From positions 1,550,001 to 1,614,000 of the forward strand of contig WSQC01000002.1 of assembly GCA_013248845.1 (NCBI GenBank): a stretch of 64,000 bases of DNA. Reading direction: 5' to 3'. Of this stretch, positions 11,085 through 21,336 are shown piece by piece (position 1 is the first letter of the stretch; every line of letters starts with the position of its first letter). The notes under the pieces are model-generated. The model ran no database searches. It was not told the DNA's origin and saw only the letters and a program-made list of their open reading frames with translations. The DNA comes from Passalora sequoiae (Eukaryota; Ascomycota; Dothideomycetes; Mycosphaerellales; Mycosphaerellaceae). Made by a program: the position numbers and the translations under genes.

Positions 11085-11510
11085 CGGACGCCTCGAAGAA
11101 AGAGGAGCATAATGTCAAAGAACTGCCCACGAAGCTTTCTCCACATGTTGGAGTAATCGTGGAGACTGGAGCAGCAGCGGCCGTCTTCAGAGCTCCGCGC
11201 AGCTCTGAGTCGTCTTGTTCCAACATGGGGCTCGCCTGGTCCTCCACTACGATGGTGAGGAAAAGTGACGAAGCCAGTGTGCTCGGGATGCTAAGAACGG
11301 TTAGCCCGGTGGCCCATGCTTCAGAATTGGCCACGTGCTGAGCCCCACGACCCGGCATTATGATCACGAGACCGCTATGGAGGCCAGCCACAACGACAGC
11401 AGCATCCTGGTACATCAACGTCTGTTGTCAGAATATGCTTTCATAGTTCATACGCTCAAGTGCTTATCACGAAAGGATTAATATACATAATAATAACCAT
11501 CATCCATCAA
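11085..11510. other. Intergenic between regulator 5' end and transketolase 3' end
   Basis: About 430 bp. It holds the upstream flank of the Zn2Cys6 gene and an AT-rich stretch (TAATATACATAATAATAACC, 11478-11497) just past the transketolase stop, a plausible 3'-end region. No gene is seen. Confidence 0.45.
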
Positions 11511-13745
11511 TCAGTGCTTATTGCGGTAAGCCGCAAATTGTACTCCGTGCTCATAGTCATTGAGATCCCGGAAGTCACCACGCAATACTTCGAGACCATC
11601 CCTCTTGACCTCATCAACGAGAGCCTTGACCTTCTTCGCGATGATCTCGCCATCGTAGTTGAAGCGGTCGTAGACATCCTTGCCAACCAAGGACTGACCG
11701 AAGGTGTGCATGTTGTATCCCGCGTCAGCATATCGCTCCCAGCCAGTTGGAGAGTAGGGTTCGATGGCCACTCTAGGCGCCGTGCCGAGCACTTGCTTCC
11801 TATACTCCCTGGACTGAGCGTCGAAGATTCGCCAGCAAGGTAAGCTGACAACGCGAGCCTTGATGCCCTGTGCAACAAGTGCTTCGCGTGCCTCAACAGA
11901 GAAGCGTAGCTCGGCACCAGCACCAACGAGGGTCACATCTGCGTCCTTCTCTTCAATCAAGACGTATCCACCCTTTTGGACACCTTCTCGGCTCGAACGC
12001 CCTGGGTATTGCGGAACTTTTTGTCGCGAAACGGAAATCATGGATGGAGTGTTCTTGGCATTCACAGCCGCGATGACAGCGCCAGCGACTTCCTCGCCAT
12101 CTGCTGGGCGGATGTAGTGGAAGTTTGGCATGGCTCTGTAAAGGGCTGCTAGTTCGATAGGCTGGTGCGTAGGACCGTCCTCACCAGTTCCGATGGAGTC
12201 ATGTGTTGCGATGTGAATACTCTGGAGTTCCTGAAGGGCGCCCATTCTTAGACCCGGAGCAGCGTAGATGTAGAACATGAAGAAGCTGGAGGTGATCGGC
12301 AAGAAAGTGCCTTTGTTGTATGCGGCTATGCCGTTCGACGCCGATGCCATGGCGTGCTCGCGGATACCCCAGTGGATATATCGGCCGTCGTACCGGCCAT
12401 TGAGGCCGCAAGCTGTCTTGAGATCTGGACATTGGAAATCAACCTTTCCCTTCCACGCCATATTCACTGAGGGGGTAAGATCGGCGGTACCGACCATGAC
12501 GTTACGACTCTTCTCAGCAATTGGATTGATGACCTGTCCAGCTGCCTTCCTGGTTGGAGTGGCCTCTGTAGGGAAGTCTTCTGTCTTTGGAATAAGCTTC
12601 GTCCAATCAGAGAGGAATTCTCCCGCGACACGCTTCTTGTACTCTGCAGCGAGTTCTGGGTGCTCCTTGGAGTATCTGTCGACAAGCTCGTTCCAGTCCT
12701 TCTCAAGCTGCTGGCCGCGCGGGACGGCCTCGCGGAAGTAGTCATAGACATCGTCGTCCACGACGAACTTCTTCTCTGGGTCCATCCCGTTGGCCTGCTT
12801 CACATACGCAACATCTTTCTCGCCGAGATCAGCACCGTGAACATCGGCTGTACCACTCTTCTGACTGCCGATACCAATGACGGTGCGGATATTGATGAAG
12901 GTTGGCTTGCCCTTGTTCGCACGGGCTGCCACAAGTGCCTTCACAATTCCTTCCACGTCGTGATTGCCGTCCTCAACTTCGATGACGTTCCAGCCAACTG
13001 CTCGCATCTTGGCGTTGATATCGTCGGATTGTGCAACATCGACTGAACCATCGCAGGTGATCTCGTTGCGATCGAACATTACGCAGAGATTGTCTAATCT
13101 CCAGTGTGCTGCGAGCTGGAATGCCTCCATGCCAACACCTTCTTGCAAGCAGGCATCGCCAATCATGCACCAAGTCATATTGTCAGTGACTGGAAAGCCT
13201 TCGCGATTGTAGGTTGCACCGAGATTTTTTGCTGCCATTGCCAGACCCACTGCATTGGCAATACCCTGGCCTAAAGGTCCAGTAGTCACCTCAACACCAT
13301 CTGCTTCGATCTCCGGATGACCAGGGCATACCGAGTCGAATCGAGGAGAGTGATATGTCAATAATTGCTCCCAGCTGAACATCTTGTATCCAACCAAATG
13401 CAAGAAGGTATATTGGAATAGACATGCGTGTCCGTTCGATAGAACAAATCGATCCCTGTTGAAGAAGTTCGGATTCGAAGGGGAGTACTTCATCACGTAT
13501 TTCCAAAGTGCAACACCAATTGCTGCCATCCCCATGGCAGAGCCTGGGTGTCCACATCCGAACTGATGGCAAAGGTCTGCGATCAGACATCTGAAGGTTC
13601 CCAGCACTTTCTTCGTTTTCTCGTTGTCTTCCATCTTGATGTCGTCAAGGCTACCTTTGGTGCCATTGGATGTGCCATTGAGCTTGAGCGGCAGATGGTC
13701 GACATCGGCGTTCGATACTGCTGAGTCTGCTGCGTGAGGAGCCAT
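11511..13745 (-). CDS. Transketolase, dihydroxyacetone-synthase-like
   Basis: A 744-residue, intronless ThDP-dependent transketolase. It has the substrate-binding GHPGSAMG and SNGHACLFQ segments, TGPLGQGIANAVG, and a cofactor motif reading GDACLQEG...FDRNEI (GDA rather than GDG). The C-terminal half has WGIREHAM and THDSIGTGEDGPTHQP. The wording CPGHPEIEADGVEVTTGPLG and CDGSVDVAQSDDINAK resembles yeast dihydroxyacetone synthase more than classical TKL1. The enzyme may therefore use formaldehyde or another short aldehyde acceptor with xylulose 5-phosphate; this is inference. The protein ends NKH, one base away from NKL, the peroxisomal tail of the Candida boidinii enzyme. It shares a 646-bp upstream region with the divergent dehydrogenase. 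Confidence 0.92.
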   Translation of the reverse strand: MAPHAADSAVSNADVDHLPLKLNGTSNGTKGSLDDIKMEDNEKTKKVLGTFRCLIADLCHQFGCGHPGSAMGMAAIGVALWKYVMKYSPSNPNFFNRDRFVLSNGHACLFQYTFLHLVGYKMFSWEQLLTYHSPRFDSVCPGHPEIEADGVEVTTGPLGQGIANAVGLAMAAKNLGATYNREGFPVTDNMTWCMIGDACLQEGVGMEAFQLAAHWRLDNLCVMFDRNEITCDGSVDVAQSDDINAKMRAVGWNVIEVEDGNHDVEGIVKALVAARANKGKPTFINIRTVIGIGSQKSGTADVHGADLGEKDVAYVKQANGMDPEKKFVVDDDVYDYFREAVPRGQQLEKDWNELVDRYSKEHPELAAEYKKRVAGEFLSDWTKLIPKTEDFPTEATPTRKAAGQVINPIAEKSRNVMVGTADLTPSVNMAWKGKVDFQCPDLKTACGLNGRYDGRYIHWGIREHAMASASNGIAAYNKGTFLPITSSFFMFYIYAAPGLRMGALQELQSIHIATHDSIGTGEDGPTHQPIELAALYRAMPNFHYIRPADGEEVAGAVIAAVNAKNTPSMISVSRQKVPQYPGRSSREGVQKGGYVLIEEKDADVTLVGAGAELRFSVEAREALVAQGIKARVVSLPCWRIFDAQSREYRKQVLGTAPRVAIEPYSPTGWERYADAGYNMHTFGQSLVGKDVYDRFNYDGEIIAKKVKALVDEVKRDGLEVLRGDFRDLNDYEHGVQFAAYRNKH

Positions 13746-14391
13746 TGTGTCGGTCTATTTCGTAAGGCGATTCAAGACAGAAGAAAATTAGAGACGCTGT
13801 AACAACTTCAAAAGCAAATGATGAAGGAACAGCTATGATGTATACTCTTCCACTCAAGAGGGTGTCAAACATATATACCTACGTCAGGCCAGCTCCTGTT
13901 GCCGCTGATGAGAGAGATGAGCTGCCAAACTCTATCGTATCTTGATCTGGACAGAGCTGTATTGCTGCAACATACTCCTCACGGCAGGGAAGAAGAGCTC
14001 TCGTGTTGTCAACGAAATCCAAGTCGGCGGACAGGAAACTGCACGAATGCCGTTCCAGCTGAAAAGGCAACTGCACGCGCTAACTGCCAGGTCTCGGATT
14101 GCCATTTCGGGAGCGCTGGAGCTCTTCCACCTTTCCTACGTATATGCGGTGTCTTTTTGGACCACACAACACCACTTTGACGTAAAGCATTATCTGCTGA
14201 ACCATGCTCACTCCACCCATAGCCGTGATAACAGAACCAGAATGATGCCGTCCAAGACGTACAGGTAAGTACTTGAAGGCATTGTAAGCCCGTGTGAGTA
14301 GAAGTTGATCCTGCTCGACTCCTAACATCACAATCACCTCTTTCATCTAAACACACAAATCAATTGACACGCAGCTGAAACGATCTTCGAC
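13746..14391. promoter_or_regulatory. Shared upstream region of transketolase and dehydrogenase genes
   Basis: 646 bp between two divergent start codons. A CATATATAC stretch at 13869-13877 lies about 125 bp upstream of the transketolase ATG and could be its TATA element. No specific regulator site was identified. Confidence 0.5.
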
Positions 14392-15276
14392 ATGGCTCCA
14401 GGTGCCCTTGTGAGCGATCTCGCCTTGCCAGAAGGCAACATTCCCGAGTCGCAACAAACAGAAGCGCACGCACCTTCGCCAACCCTGTTCAGCCTCGCGG
14501 CCCGTACGATTGTGATCACAGGCGGGGGCAGGGGCTTAGGTGTTACACTCGCGATAGCTGTGGTAGAAGCCGGCGCCAGCGTTGCTTGCTTGGACATATT
14601 GCAAGAGCCATCTGCGACAGAATGGGACCAACTACAGCGACTCGCGAAGAAGCTCGGCGTAACTGCGACTTATGTTCGATGCGACATCACGAGCGAAACC
14701 GACGTTACGCAGAAGCTGGAAGCCATCGACGCCAGCAGTACACAACGGGGAGCACCTTTTGCGGGCATCATTGCTTGCGCGGGGATCCAGCAAAAGACCC
14801 CAGTCTGGGACTATCCCGTTGAAGACTTCCAGCGCATGATGAATGTGAACGTTACAGGCACATTCATCACTGCCAAACAAGCATCACGAATTTTCATTAA
14901 AAACAAAGTCAAAGGATCGATCGTGCTTATCGCATCCATGAGCGGGGTGATAGCGAACAGAGGTCTCGATTGCACGGCATATAACTCATCCAAGGCTGCA
15001 GTGCTGCAGATGTGTCGATCGATGGCGCAAGAGATTGGACAATATGGTATCAGGATCAATACGCTTAGTCCGGGATACATTCGAACAGCTATGACAGATG
15101 CTTTGCTTGAGCAGGCGCCTGATCTCAAGGAGACTTGGATGAGAGGCGCTCTTCTTGGCAGACTTGGGGCTCCAGAGGATTTCAAGGCACCTGCGGTCTT
15201 CCTTCTTGCGAATGGGAGCAGTTTCATGACTGGTTCTGATCTTAGAGTTGATGGCGGCCATACTGCATCTGCATAG
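14392..15276 (+). CDS. Short-chain dehydrogenase/reductase (sugar or polyol type)
   Basis: A 294-residue classical SDR with NAD(P)-binding TGGGRGLG at residues 43-50. The usual NNAG position reads IACAG. The catalytic serine is in the IASMSG stretch near residue 183, followed by YNSSK at 197-201, and the C-terminus is TGSDLRVDGGHTASA. The layout and the roughly 40-residue N-terminal extension resemble fungal sorbose reductase and D-arabinitol or xylulose reductases, which interconvert ketoses and polyols in the cytosol. Substrate assignment is inference. It is intronless and divergent from the transketolase-like gene, so the pair may be co-expressed and act on related pentose or ketose substrates. 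Confidence 0.9.
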   Translation: MAPGALVSDLALPEGNIPESQQTEAHAPSPTLFSLAARTIVITGGGRGLGVTLAIAVVEAGASVACLDILQEPSATEWDQLQRLAKKLGVTATYVRCDITSETDVTQKLEAIDASSTQRGAPFAGIIACAGIQQKTPVWDYPVEDFQRMMNVNVTGTFITAKQASRIFIKNKVKGSIVLIASMSGVIANRGLDCTAYNSSKAAVLQMCRSMAQEIGQYGIRINTLSPGYIRTAMTDALLEQAPDLKETWMRGALLGRLGAPEDFKAPAVFLLANGSSFMTGSDLRVDGGHTASA

Positions 15277-16338
15277 ACGCCAGTCCAACTTTTGACTTCC
15301 GAGATCTGCTGCGATATAGCGTACGGTATAGAGCCATATTCCAATTCTGGTGTGCATGCTTTATAGGTGCGCTGCACTCGATTCGAACCTTTTTTGAAGG
15401 AGCTTGCACCAGATGCTCACTTGCATAAGATAATCAGCCCGATAATGCGAGTCAATCCAGTGATCTGCCACACGCCAAGCATAAATTCCTCGAAACAGTA
15501 ACCCGCACTTTCTTCTGCAAGGGTAGTAGTCGTTCAGACAGGGAAACGTATATCCTGCACGTGGTTGCCATATGGACCATGGACCACCAGAATAGCAGCA
15601 ATGCCAAATCCGCACCAAGGCAGCGAGAAGCGCAGCCCGGAGTTCCTATTTCGTCCTGCCACTGCCACTGGCACTGGCTTGACCACGATCAAGGGGTAAG
15701 CGTAAGCACTTGCATGTCGGCAGTCTTGCCTGACGCCAAAGCTGCCGTGGAGAGATCAGAACCCCGCCTTGTTGCCTCGACGTCGTGGAAGATTGACAGC
15801 GCTACTGCATTATGACTATATAAGTATCGATGTATTTCCTCAGTATTTGCTTGATCGCGATGTTGTGATGAGGAGCAGTGACTATAGAGCATTACGCGAC
15901 ACGTGTTGGCACCATATCACTTTTGACAATCTAGCAGATGGTCTTACGGGTTCGACAGATGAGGATAGGAGCGTTTGAGTTTTCGTATTCTGTAAGCACC
16001 GGGGAAATGACACACAACGTCAATTGATACCTGGCACTGTTGCAGGACTCCTGTGCCAGGAAAGCCAGCCAGACGATGCCGGGCTTGTGATCAAGAGGTG
16101 CCGGCGGCCTTTGAGGGCCGCGCATGAAATTACGCCTGGACTTTCTGATTACGTGGTCGCAGTATGTGTCAAGGTTCAATTCACTAGTCGTTGGCTGCGT
16201 CAAGGGAATGGGAACGTTCAAGCTGCACAAGACAGCGATGCTGCTTGGCATGAATGAATAAACATCGAGGTCCAAGTGTCACGAATGCGCGACTTACATT
16301 CGAAGCCGAATTGGTATAGAAAGACCAATTTTACTCCC
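15277..16338. other. Intergenic between SDR and GFA genes
   Basis: About 1.06 kb with convergent genes on both sides. No gene or RNA is recognised. A GGTTCGAATCG word on the minus strand near 15383 resembles a tRNA B-box, but no T-stem or other arms fit around it. Confidence 0.5.
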
Positions 16339-16911
16339 TTATGCTCCCTTTGCCAACAATTTCTTCTCAGGACCTGCCCACTTGATCTCGTATGTGTCCA
16401 CATCATTGTGCTGCCCCTGCCACTCGTGCTTGTGTAGACAAAATCCTTCTGCTTCTGGCTGCGGGATGCGTGGGTAGATGCCCATCTTGAGCACGACTTT
16501 GCCCGGATATGCTGCTGTCTCAGACTTGATTGGACTGCACCATATACAATCAGTATGATGCTTCCCAATCGTGTTGCTTCGATCATGTAACGCTTACTTG
16601 CCGTCTTTGCCGCAGAATGATCTGTAGACAGGGTTTCCGCTCAGTGTCTCATAGTCTTCATACGTCTTCAACGTGCCATCACGATCGTCTATCTTGACCT
16701 TCTCTTGCTCGATCAACAGATTCGAGGCTACGTATGACCCTGCTACCTTTCGGCAGTTTTGACAATGACACAGATGTCCTCGCTTTTTCGTGAACAGATC
16801 AGGATCATTGATGTGAACCGTAATACTGCCGCAAAGACAGGTGCCTGACATGCCGTTCTTGAAGTTGTCCTCATGGTGCTGCTTTGGGTCGCCGGATGGT
16901 TCTTTAGCCAT
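16339..16911 (-). CDS. GFA / CENP-V family protein (formaldehyde-activating-like)
   Basis: A 169-residue protein in two exons (16911-16598 and 16534-16339; 510 nt, in frame) with a 63-bp intron (donor GTAAGC). The Mss4-like zinc fold of the GFA family is shown by TCLCGSI (C25, C27) and CHCQNCRK (C48, C50, C53). The later FCxxC site is RSFCGKDG, with C100 present but Asp at 103 where the second cysteine is expected, so one zinc ligand seems lost or replaced. The C-terminal part (YPRIPQPEAEGFCLHKHEWQ) is usual for fungal members. Founders of the family bind glutathione-formaldehyde adducts; most fungal copies are uncharacterised. Its closeness to a DHA-synthase-like transketolase is notable. 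Confidence 0.88.
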
Positions 16912-17442
16912 TTTGAAGTACGTAATTGCGAAGTTTGGTTGCTAAAACAATTGTCGTGCTGTTGTCAGTAGTCTACGGACCAGCAGTACGAGAGCAGTAT
17001 ATCAACAAGCAATAAGAAGACTTCTGTCAACTTGACGTAGCTCTACCACGCGGCGGCTCTAGACCAACATGCTCCGCACTTTTTGCTCCATTCGACCTCC
17101 CTCACAACCGATCGTTGTGAGTCTAAGTCGTGCTGTGGCGCCATATCGCTGGTCAGTTGCCGCGCCGTGCCGTTCGAGTGCCACAGTGTCGTGAAACGAT
17201 GTCAAGCACGATGAAAGTGCTCGAACAGCATCACGTCGGTGGTAGTTCAGGATAAAAGAGAAGACTCCGTGAGTGGGCTAGTGGGGTCCATCGACATTGA
17301 TGTCCAGATCGCGTTCGGCGGAAGCTCGGTCTCCGGCTCAGTCGCGTCGCGTCTCCCAACATTGAAGCTGTCCCGTCGCCTATTGATTGTGCAAGCAGCA
17401 GATCGAAACATCAAAATTCCACGACAACACGTGCCCAGATGA
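16912..17442. other. Intergenic, divergent GFA and MPH1 5' flanks
   Basis: 531 bp shared by two divergent genes. A 67-codon plus-strand frame (17239-17442) stops one base before the first MPH1 ATG; it is probably chance or an upstream ORF and has no recognisable content. Confidence 0.45.
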
Positions 17443-20400
17443 ATGTACAGGCAGAATATGCCGCATAGTGATGACTTTGGAATCGATGACGATGATTCAG
17501 CATTCCTAGCCGTGGCCACACAGATCGAGGCGTCACGACATGGCGACTTCGACGCATCTTCCAGGCCGACCAAGAAGCGGCGCATCAGGAGGAAAGAGCC
17601 GCCTCAGCTTGATGGAGCGAGCTCGGTGGATCTGGAGTGGTACGAGACCGACGATGAAGCTCACAGTCCACCGAATTCATCGGTGCATCCTGGTGTGACG
17701 GCAACCCCGACACAAGCGAATGCTACTCAGACTGGTAGCGATGAGCCGAGAGACGATTACCACTACTTTCCTGGCGAGCTCGAGGGTGGTGTAGTAGAAG
17801 ACAGATCGAAGAAATCTAAGTATCGCATTCACGTACCTGAGAATGGTGGCAAATTTCCGGATCAGATCTTCAGCCAGACTCAGCATGATCTTGACGAGAA
17901 TCCCGCGCGCTTCCGCGGTGCTGTCTGGAAGCGACCACCAAAGCCAGCAAACCAGACTGCGGGAGGCATAACTAACGTCAACGGATTCGCGAAGTCAGTT
18001 GCTCCAAGGCCCGTGCTTAGGAACATTGGCAGCTATTTTCAGGCCGAAAGGCGGGCCAACGCTTTTAATGAAGATGATGCTGCGCTGGCGGCACGGCTAC
18101 AGGCAGAAGAGGACTCCATGTCACGACAACGGGACAAGAGTCGTCCTCCGTACGACATGACTCAGGATCTGGATGATCTACCATCGGATGCATTTTCGTC
18201 ATCCTCTCCCGAGAAGTCCCCAAGGAAGAATGTCGTCGAGCTATCGTCACAACTAGGGCCAGCGCAGCAGCATGCAGCAAATTTGAGAGGGCCTCAGACA
18301 GGCTTGAAACAGCTCACGATCTTTGGTCAGCCGGCCACTCAAGATCTAAGCGCATCACAAGCCGCACAGAAGAGACATGCCTGGCCACTTGCGTCACGAG
18401 ATGAATCTCCTACTCATCACCGCCTCGACAACAGCGCGATGAAGTCCTGGGTATATCCTACGAACCTTGGGACTGTCCGTGACTACCAGTATAATATTGT
18501 CTCTCGAAGTCTCTTTCACAATACCCTGGTGGCATTACCAACAGGCTTGGGAAAGACGTTCATTGCGGCCACTATCATGTTAAACTATTATCGTTGGACC
18601 ACGAATGCCCAAGTCGTGTTCATGGCACCCACAAAGCCACTCATTGCTCAGCAAATGGAGGCATGTTATGGTATCGTTGGCATTCCGAAGCGCGACACTG
18701 TTCTCATGACTGGAGAAACGACACCCGCAGTGCGAGCGGACGAGTGGTTAGAGAAGCGTGTTTTCTTCATGACCCCGCAGACTGTGATCAATGATCTGAA
18801 GACGGGTATTTGCGACCCAAAGAAGCTCATTCTGCTAGTTGTCGATGAAGCACACAAAGCTACGGGAGGATACGCGTATACAGAAGTCGTTGCATTCATG
18901 CGCCGCTTCAACAGCAGCTTCCGTGTGCTTGCGCTTACTGCTACCCCCGGCTCTACCGTCGAGGCTGTGCAGGCTGTTATCGACAACCTGGGCATCGCTC
19001 GCGTAGAGCTACGGACCGAACAGTCTCTAGACATCCGCCAGTACACTCACGAAAAACAGACAGAAACCGAAGTTTTCGACTTTAGTCCAGAACAACAACG
19101 GATCATGGATATGTTCGCAAGAGCGTTGCGACCTTCAGTGGAGAAGCTTGCTAGCCAAAATGCATTCTGGTCAAGAGATCCAATGAAGCTCACTGCCTAC
19201 GGGCTCACGACTGCACGTCAGAAGTGGATGCAATCTGACGCCGGGCGCAAGGCCCCACAGCCAGTAAAGGGTATGATGAACGCCATCTTTACAGTACTCT
19301 CGAGTCTGGCTCACAGTGTCAGTCTGCTCAAGTTTCACGGCATCGGTCCTTTCTACTCAGGTGTGCTGGCTTTTCAAAAAGAGGTCGAGACCGGTCAGAG
19401 CAAAGGCAAAACAGCTGCTGGCATTGCACATTCGGAAGATTTCAGCAAGATGATGGGTACTATCCGTACCTGGACCAATAATCCCGAGTTCATTGGCCAT
19501 CCGAAGCTGGAATATGTGCGAGAAGTGGTCCTCAACCACTTCCTTGATGCTGGCGAAGGGAGACAAGGTAGTGATGTACCGCCAAGCGCCACCAGAGTAA
19601 TGATCTTTGCTAGCTGGCGTGACAGTGTGGAGGAGATCGTGCGCGTGCTGAAGTGTAACGAGCCAATGATACGACCGCACGTTTTCGTAGGGCAAGCTGC
19701 TTCGAGAGGCTCCGAAGGCATGGATCAGAAGAAGCAAAATGCTGTGATCCAGGACTTCAAGAGCGGCAAGTACAACACACTGGTAGCAACCTCCATCGGA
19801 GAAGAGGGACTGGACATTGGCACTGTCGACCTCATTGTCTGCTACGATGCATCATCGTCACCCATACGCATGCTACAGCGCATTGGCCGAACAGGTCGCA
19901 AGCGCATTGGTCGGGTCGTGTTGCTACTGATGAAGGAGAAGGAAGAAAGCGACTACGCCAAAGCTCAAGATAACTACGCCTATATCCAGAAGTCGATCGC
20001 AGACGCATCGAAGTATTCGTACCGCGATGATCAAAGTCCGCGAATCTTGCCAAAGGAAGTCAAGCCAGTCTGCGACAAACGTCCTGTCGATATACCCATC
20101 GAAAATAGCCAACCAGTAGACCTCAACGAGAAAGGCAGGCGCTCAAAAGGCGGACGAAAAGCCAAACGACCGCCTAAGAAGTTTCACATGCCAGACGGAG
20201 TGCGAACTGGCTTTGTCACTGCCTCGAAGTTAGACTCTGATAGTGACAACGCTGTCCAACATGCCGTAGTAAGAAAGACGAAAGCCGGCAGTAGGAAGAA
20301 GACCCCGGCGAAAGCATGTCAGCCTTCGCCAACGCCTGAGCCTGAGCCTGAAGCAGCGGCTCTACCGTGTTTGACAGACGTCCTACTTGACGATGAGCAG

Positions 20401-21336
20401 ATGCAGGAGCTGACGAGAAGGTATGCGCAAGCTGCGGATATTGATGGCGATGGAATCGTCCGTGGTCCCGAGACCTTTCGCAACCCAGCGAAGTTCGCCG
20501 AGCTTGGCCCGACGAAGTACGTTGGCCATGGAGGTGCTGCACAGCGTGTCGCCAAGACTATGCAAGCAATTCAAAGCATGCGGACAGCCGACTTCCGTCA
20601 ATGGGACCAAATGACGCAATTCGATGATCTTGAAGACGCCGGGCCTGCTCGAGTCAGGCTTGTTAGGCCCGAGGCGGAACGTGCGGCGCCGTTACACACA
20701 TCGGCAAAGAGTCGTGAGCAGCACGGCATCCCTGCAATCGCCAAGAAAACTCCTGCTCGATCGAAGAAGGTCGCTTCCCAACCAGAACCCGATCCCTCAG
20801 AATCCGAATCGGAGCTGCCACAAGACCAAGCGCCACGAGCAATACCACGACTTACAGCACCTCGAGCTGCACCGGCCAAAAAGCCTCGTGGCCGTCCGAG
20901 AGCAAAGCAGCAGCCGCTACAACGCGCTCCCTCTTACGGCTCCGCAGCCGGCGAAGGCGCCGAGTCAAGTCCGGATCCAACCCCGGCAGACATGCGCATA
21001 GGTACCCAGGGCATTGATCTTGGCTCCCGAGATACCAGCGGCGAGGACGAGGACGAAGAGCCTGATAGTGAAGACAACGCATTCGTGGCTAGGTCTGATT
21101 CCATTGAAATTGCTAGCTCGTCCCAGCCGGGCACAGCAGCAGAGGGTGGGCGGCGGAGATTGAAGAGGAAGCTGCCACGTCTGGTCTCCAGCTTACCTTA
21201 TATAGAGGAGATTGACGAGAGCGATGAGGTCTCTGGGGCTGCCGATGAGGATGATGAGGATGAGGATGGTGAGGAGCCTGTGATTAGGAGGGGCAGGAAG
21301 AAGAGAGTGGTCGCGGAGAGCGATCCGGATGAGTGA
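17443..21336 (+). CDS. mph1: ATP-dependent 3'-5' DNA helicase Mph1 (FANCM family)
   Basis: An intronless gene of up to 1297 codons. It encodes the Mph1/FANCM DNA-remodelling helicase that dissociates D-loops and processes stalled forks in the nucleus. The helicase core follows an acidic N-terminus (MPHSDDFGIDDDDSAFLAVA). Motif I is LPTGLGKT near residue 365 and motif II is VVDEAHKATGGYAY near residue 468. The SAT motif is ALTATPGS, followed by the FANCM-type helical insertion, and motif VI is QRIGRTGRKR near residue 813. The remaining 480 residues are low-complexity, acidic and basic, with many Ser/Pro and an AT-hook-like KPRGRPRAK. The start may instead be the ATG at 17458. The 3' 200 nt are strongly G-rich on the coding strand. 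Confidence 0.95.
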   Translation: MYRQNMPHSDDFGIDDDDSAFLAVATQIEASRHGDFDASSRPTKKRRIRRKEPPQLDGASSVDLEWYETDDEAHSPPNSSVHPGVTATPTQANATQTGSDEPRDDYHYFPGELEGGVVEDRSKKSKYRIHVPENGGKFPDQIFSQTQHDLDENPARFRGAVWKRPPKPANQTAGGITNVNGFAKSVAPRPVLRNIGSYFQAERRANAFNEDDAALAARLQAEEDSMSRQRDKSRPPYDMTQDLDDLPSDAFSSSSPEKSPRKNVVELSSQLGPAQQHAANLRGPQTGLKQLTIFGQPATQDLSASQAAQKRHAWPLASRDESPTHHRLDNSAMKSWVYPTNLGTVRDYQYNIVSRSLFHNTLVALPTGLGKTFIAATIMLNYYRWTTNAQVVFMAPTKPLIAQQMEACYGIVGIPKRDTVLMTGETTPAVRADEWLEKRVFFMTPQTVINDLKTGICDPKKLILLVVDEAHKATGGYAYTEVVAFMRRFNSSFRVLALTATPGSTVEAVQAVIDNLGIARVELRTEQSLDIRQYTHEKQTETEVFDFSPEQQRIMDMFARALRPSVEKLASQNAFWSRDPMKLTAYGLTTARQKWMQSDAGRKAPQPVKGMMNAIFTVLSSLAHSVSLLKFHGIGPFYSGVLAFQKEVETGQSKGKTAAGIAHSEDFSKMMGTIRTWTNNPEFIGHPKLEYVREVVLNHFLDAGEGRQGSDVPPSATRVMIFASWRDSVEEIVRVLKCNEPMIRPHVFVGQAASRGSEGMDQKKQNAVIQDFKSGKYNTLVATSIGEEGLDIGTVDLIVCYDASSSPIRMLQRIGRTGRKRIGRVVLLLMKEKEESDYAKAQDNYAYIQKSIADASKYSYRDDQSPRILPKEVKPVCDKRPVDIPIENSQPVDLNEKGRRSKGGRKAKRPPKKFHMPDGVRTGFVTASKLDSDSDNAVQHAVVRKTKAGSRKKTPAKACQPSPTPEPEPEAAALPCLTDVLLDDEQMQELTRRYAQAADIDGDGIVRGPETFRNPAKFAELGPTKYVGHGGAAQRVAKTMQAIQSMRTADFRQWDQMTQFDDLEDAGPARVRLVRPEAERAAPLHTSAKSREQHGIPAIAKKTPARSKKVASQPEPDPSESESELPQDQAPRAIPRLTAPRAAPAKKPRGRPRAKQQPLQRAPSYGSAAGEGAESSPDPTPADMRIGTQGIDLGSRDTSGEDEDEEPDSEDNAFVARSDSIEIASSSQPGTAAEGGRRRLKRKLPRLVSSLPYIEEIDESDEVSGAADEDDEDEDGEEPVIRRGRKKRVVAESDPDE

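Noticed and set aside
15370..15400. Possible tRNA suggested by a GGTTCGAATCG word on the minus strand
   Set aside because: No pairing T-stem, D-arm or acceptor stem could be built around it.
17239..17442. 67-codon frame ending one base before the MPH1 ATG
   Set aside because: Considered as an N-terminal extension or separate gene; the stop separates it and MPH1 has its normal N-terminus without it.
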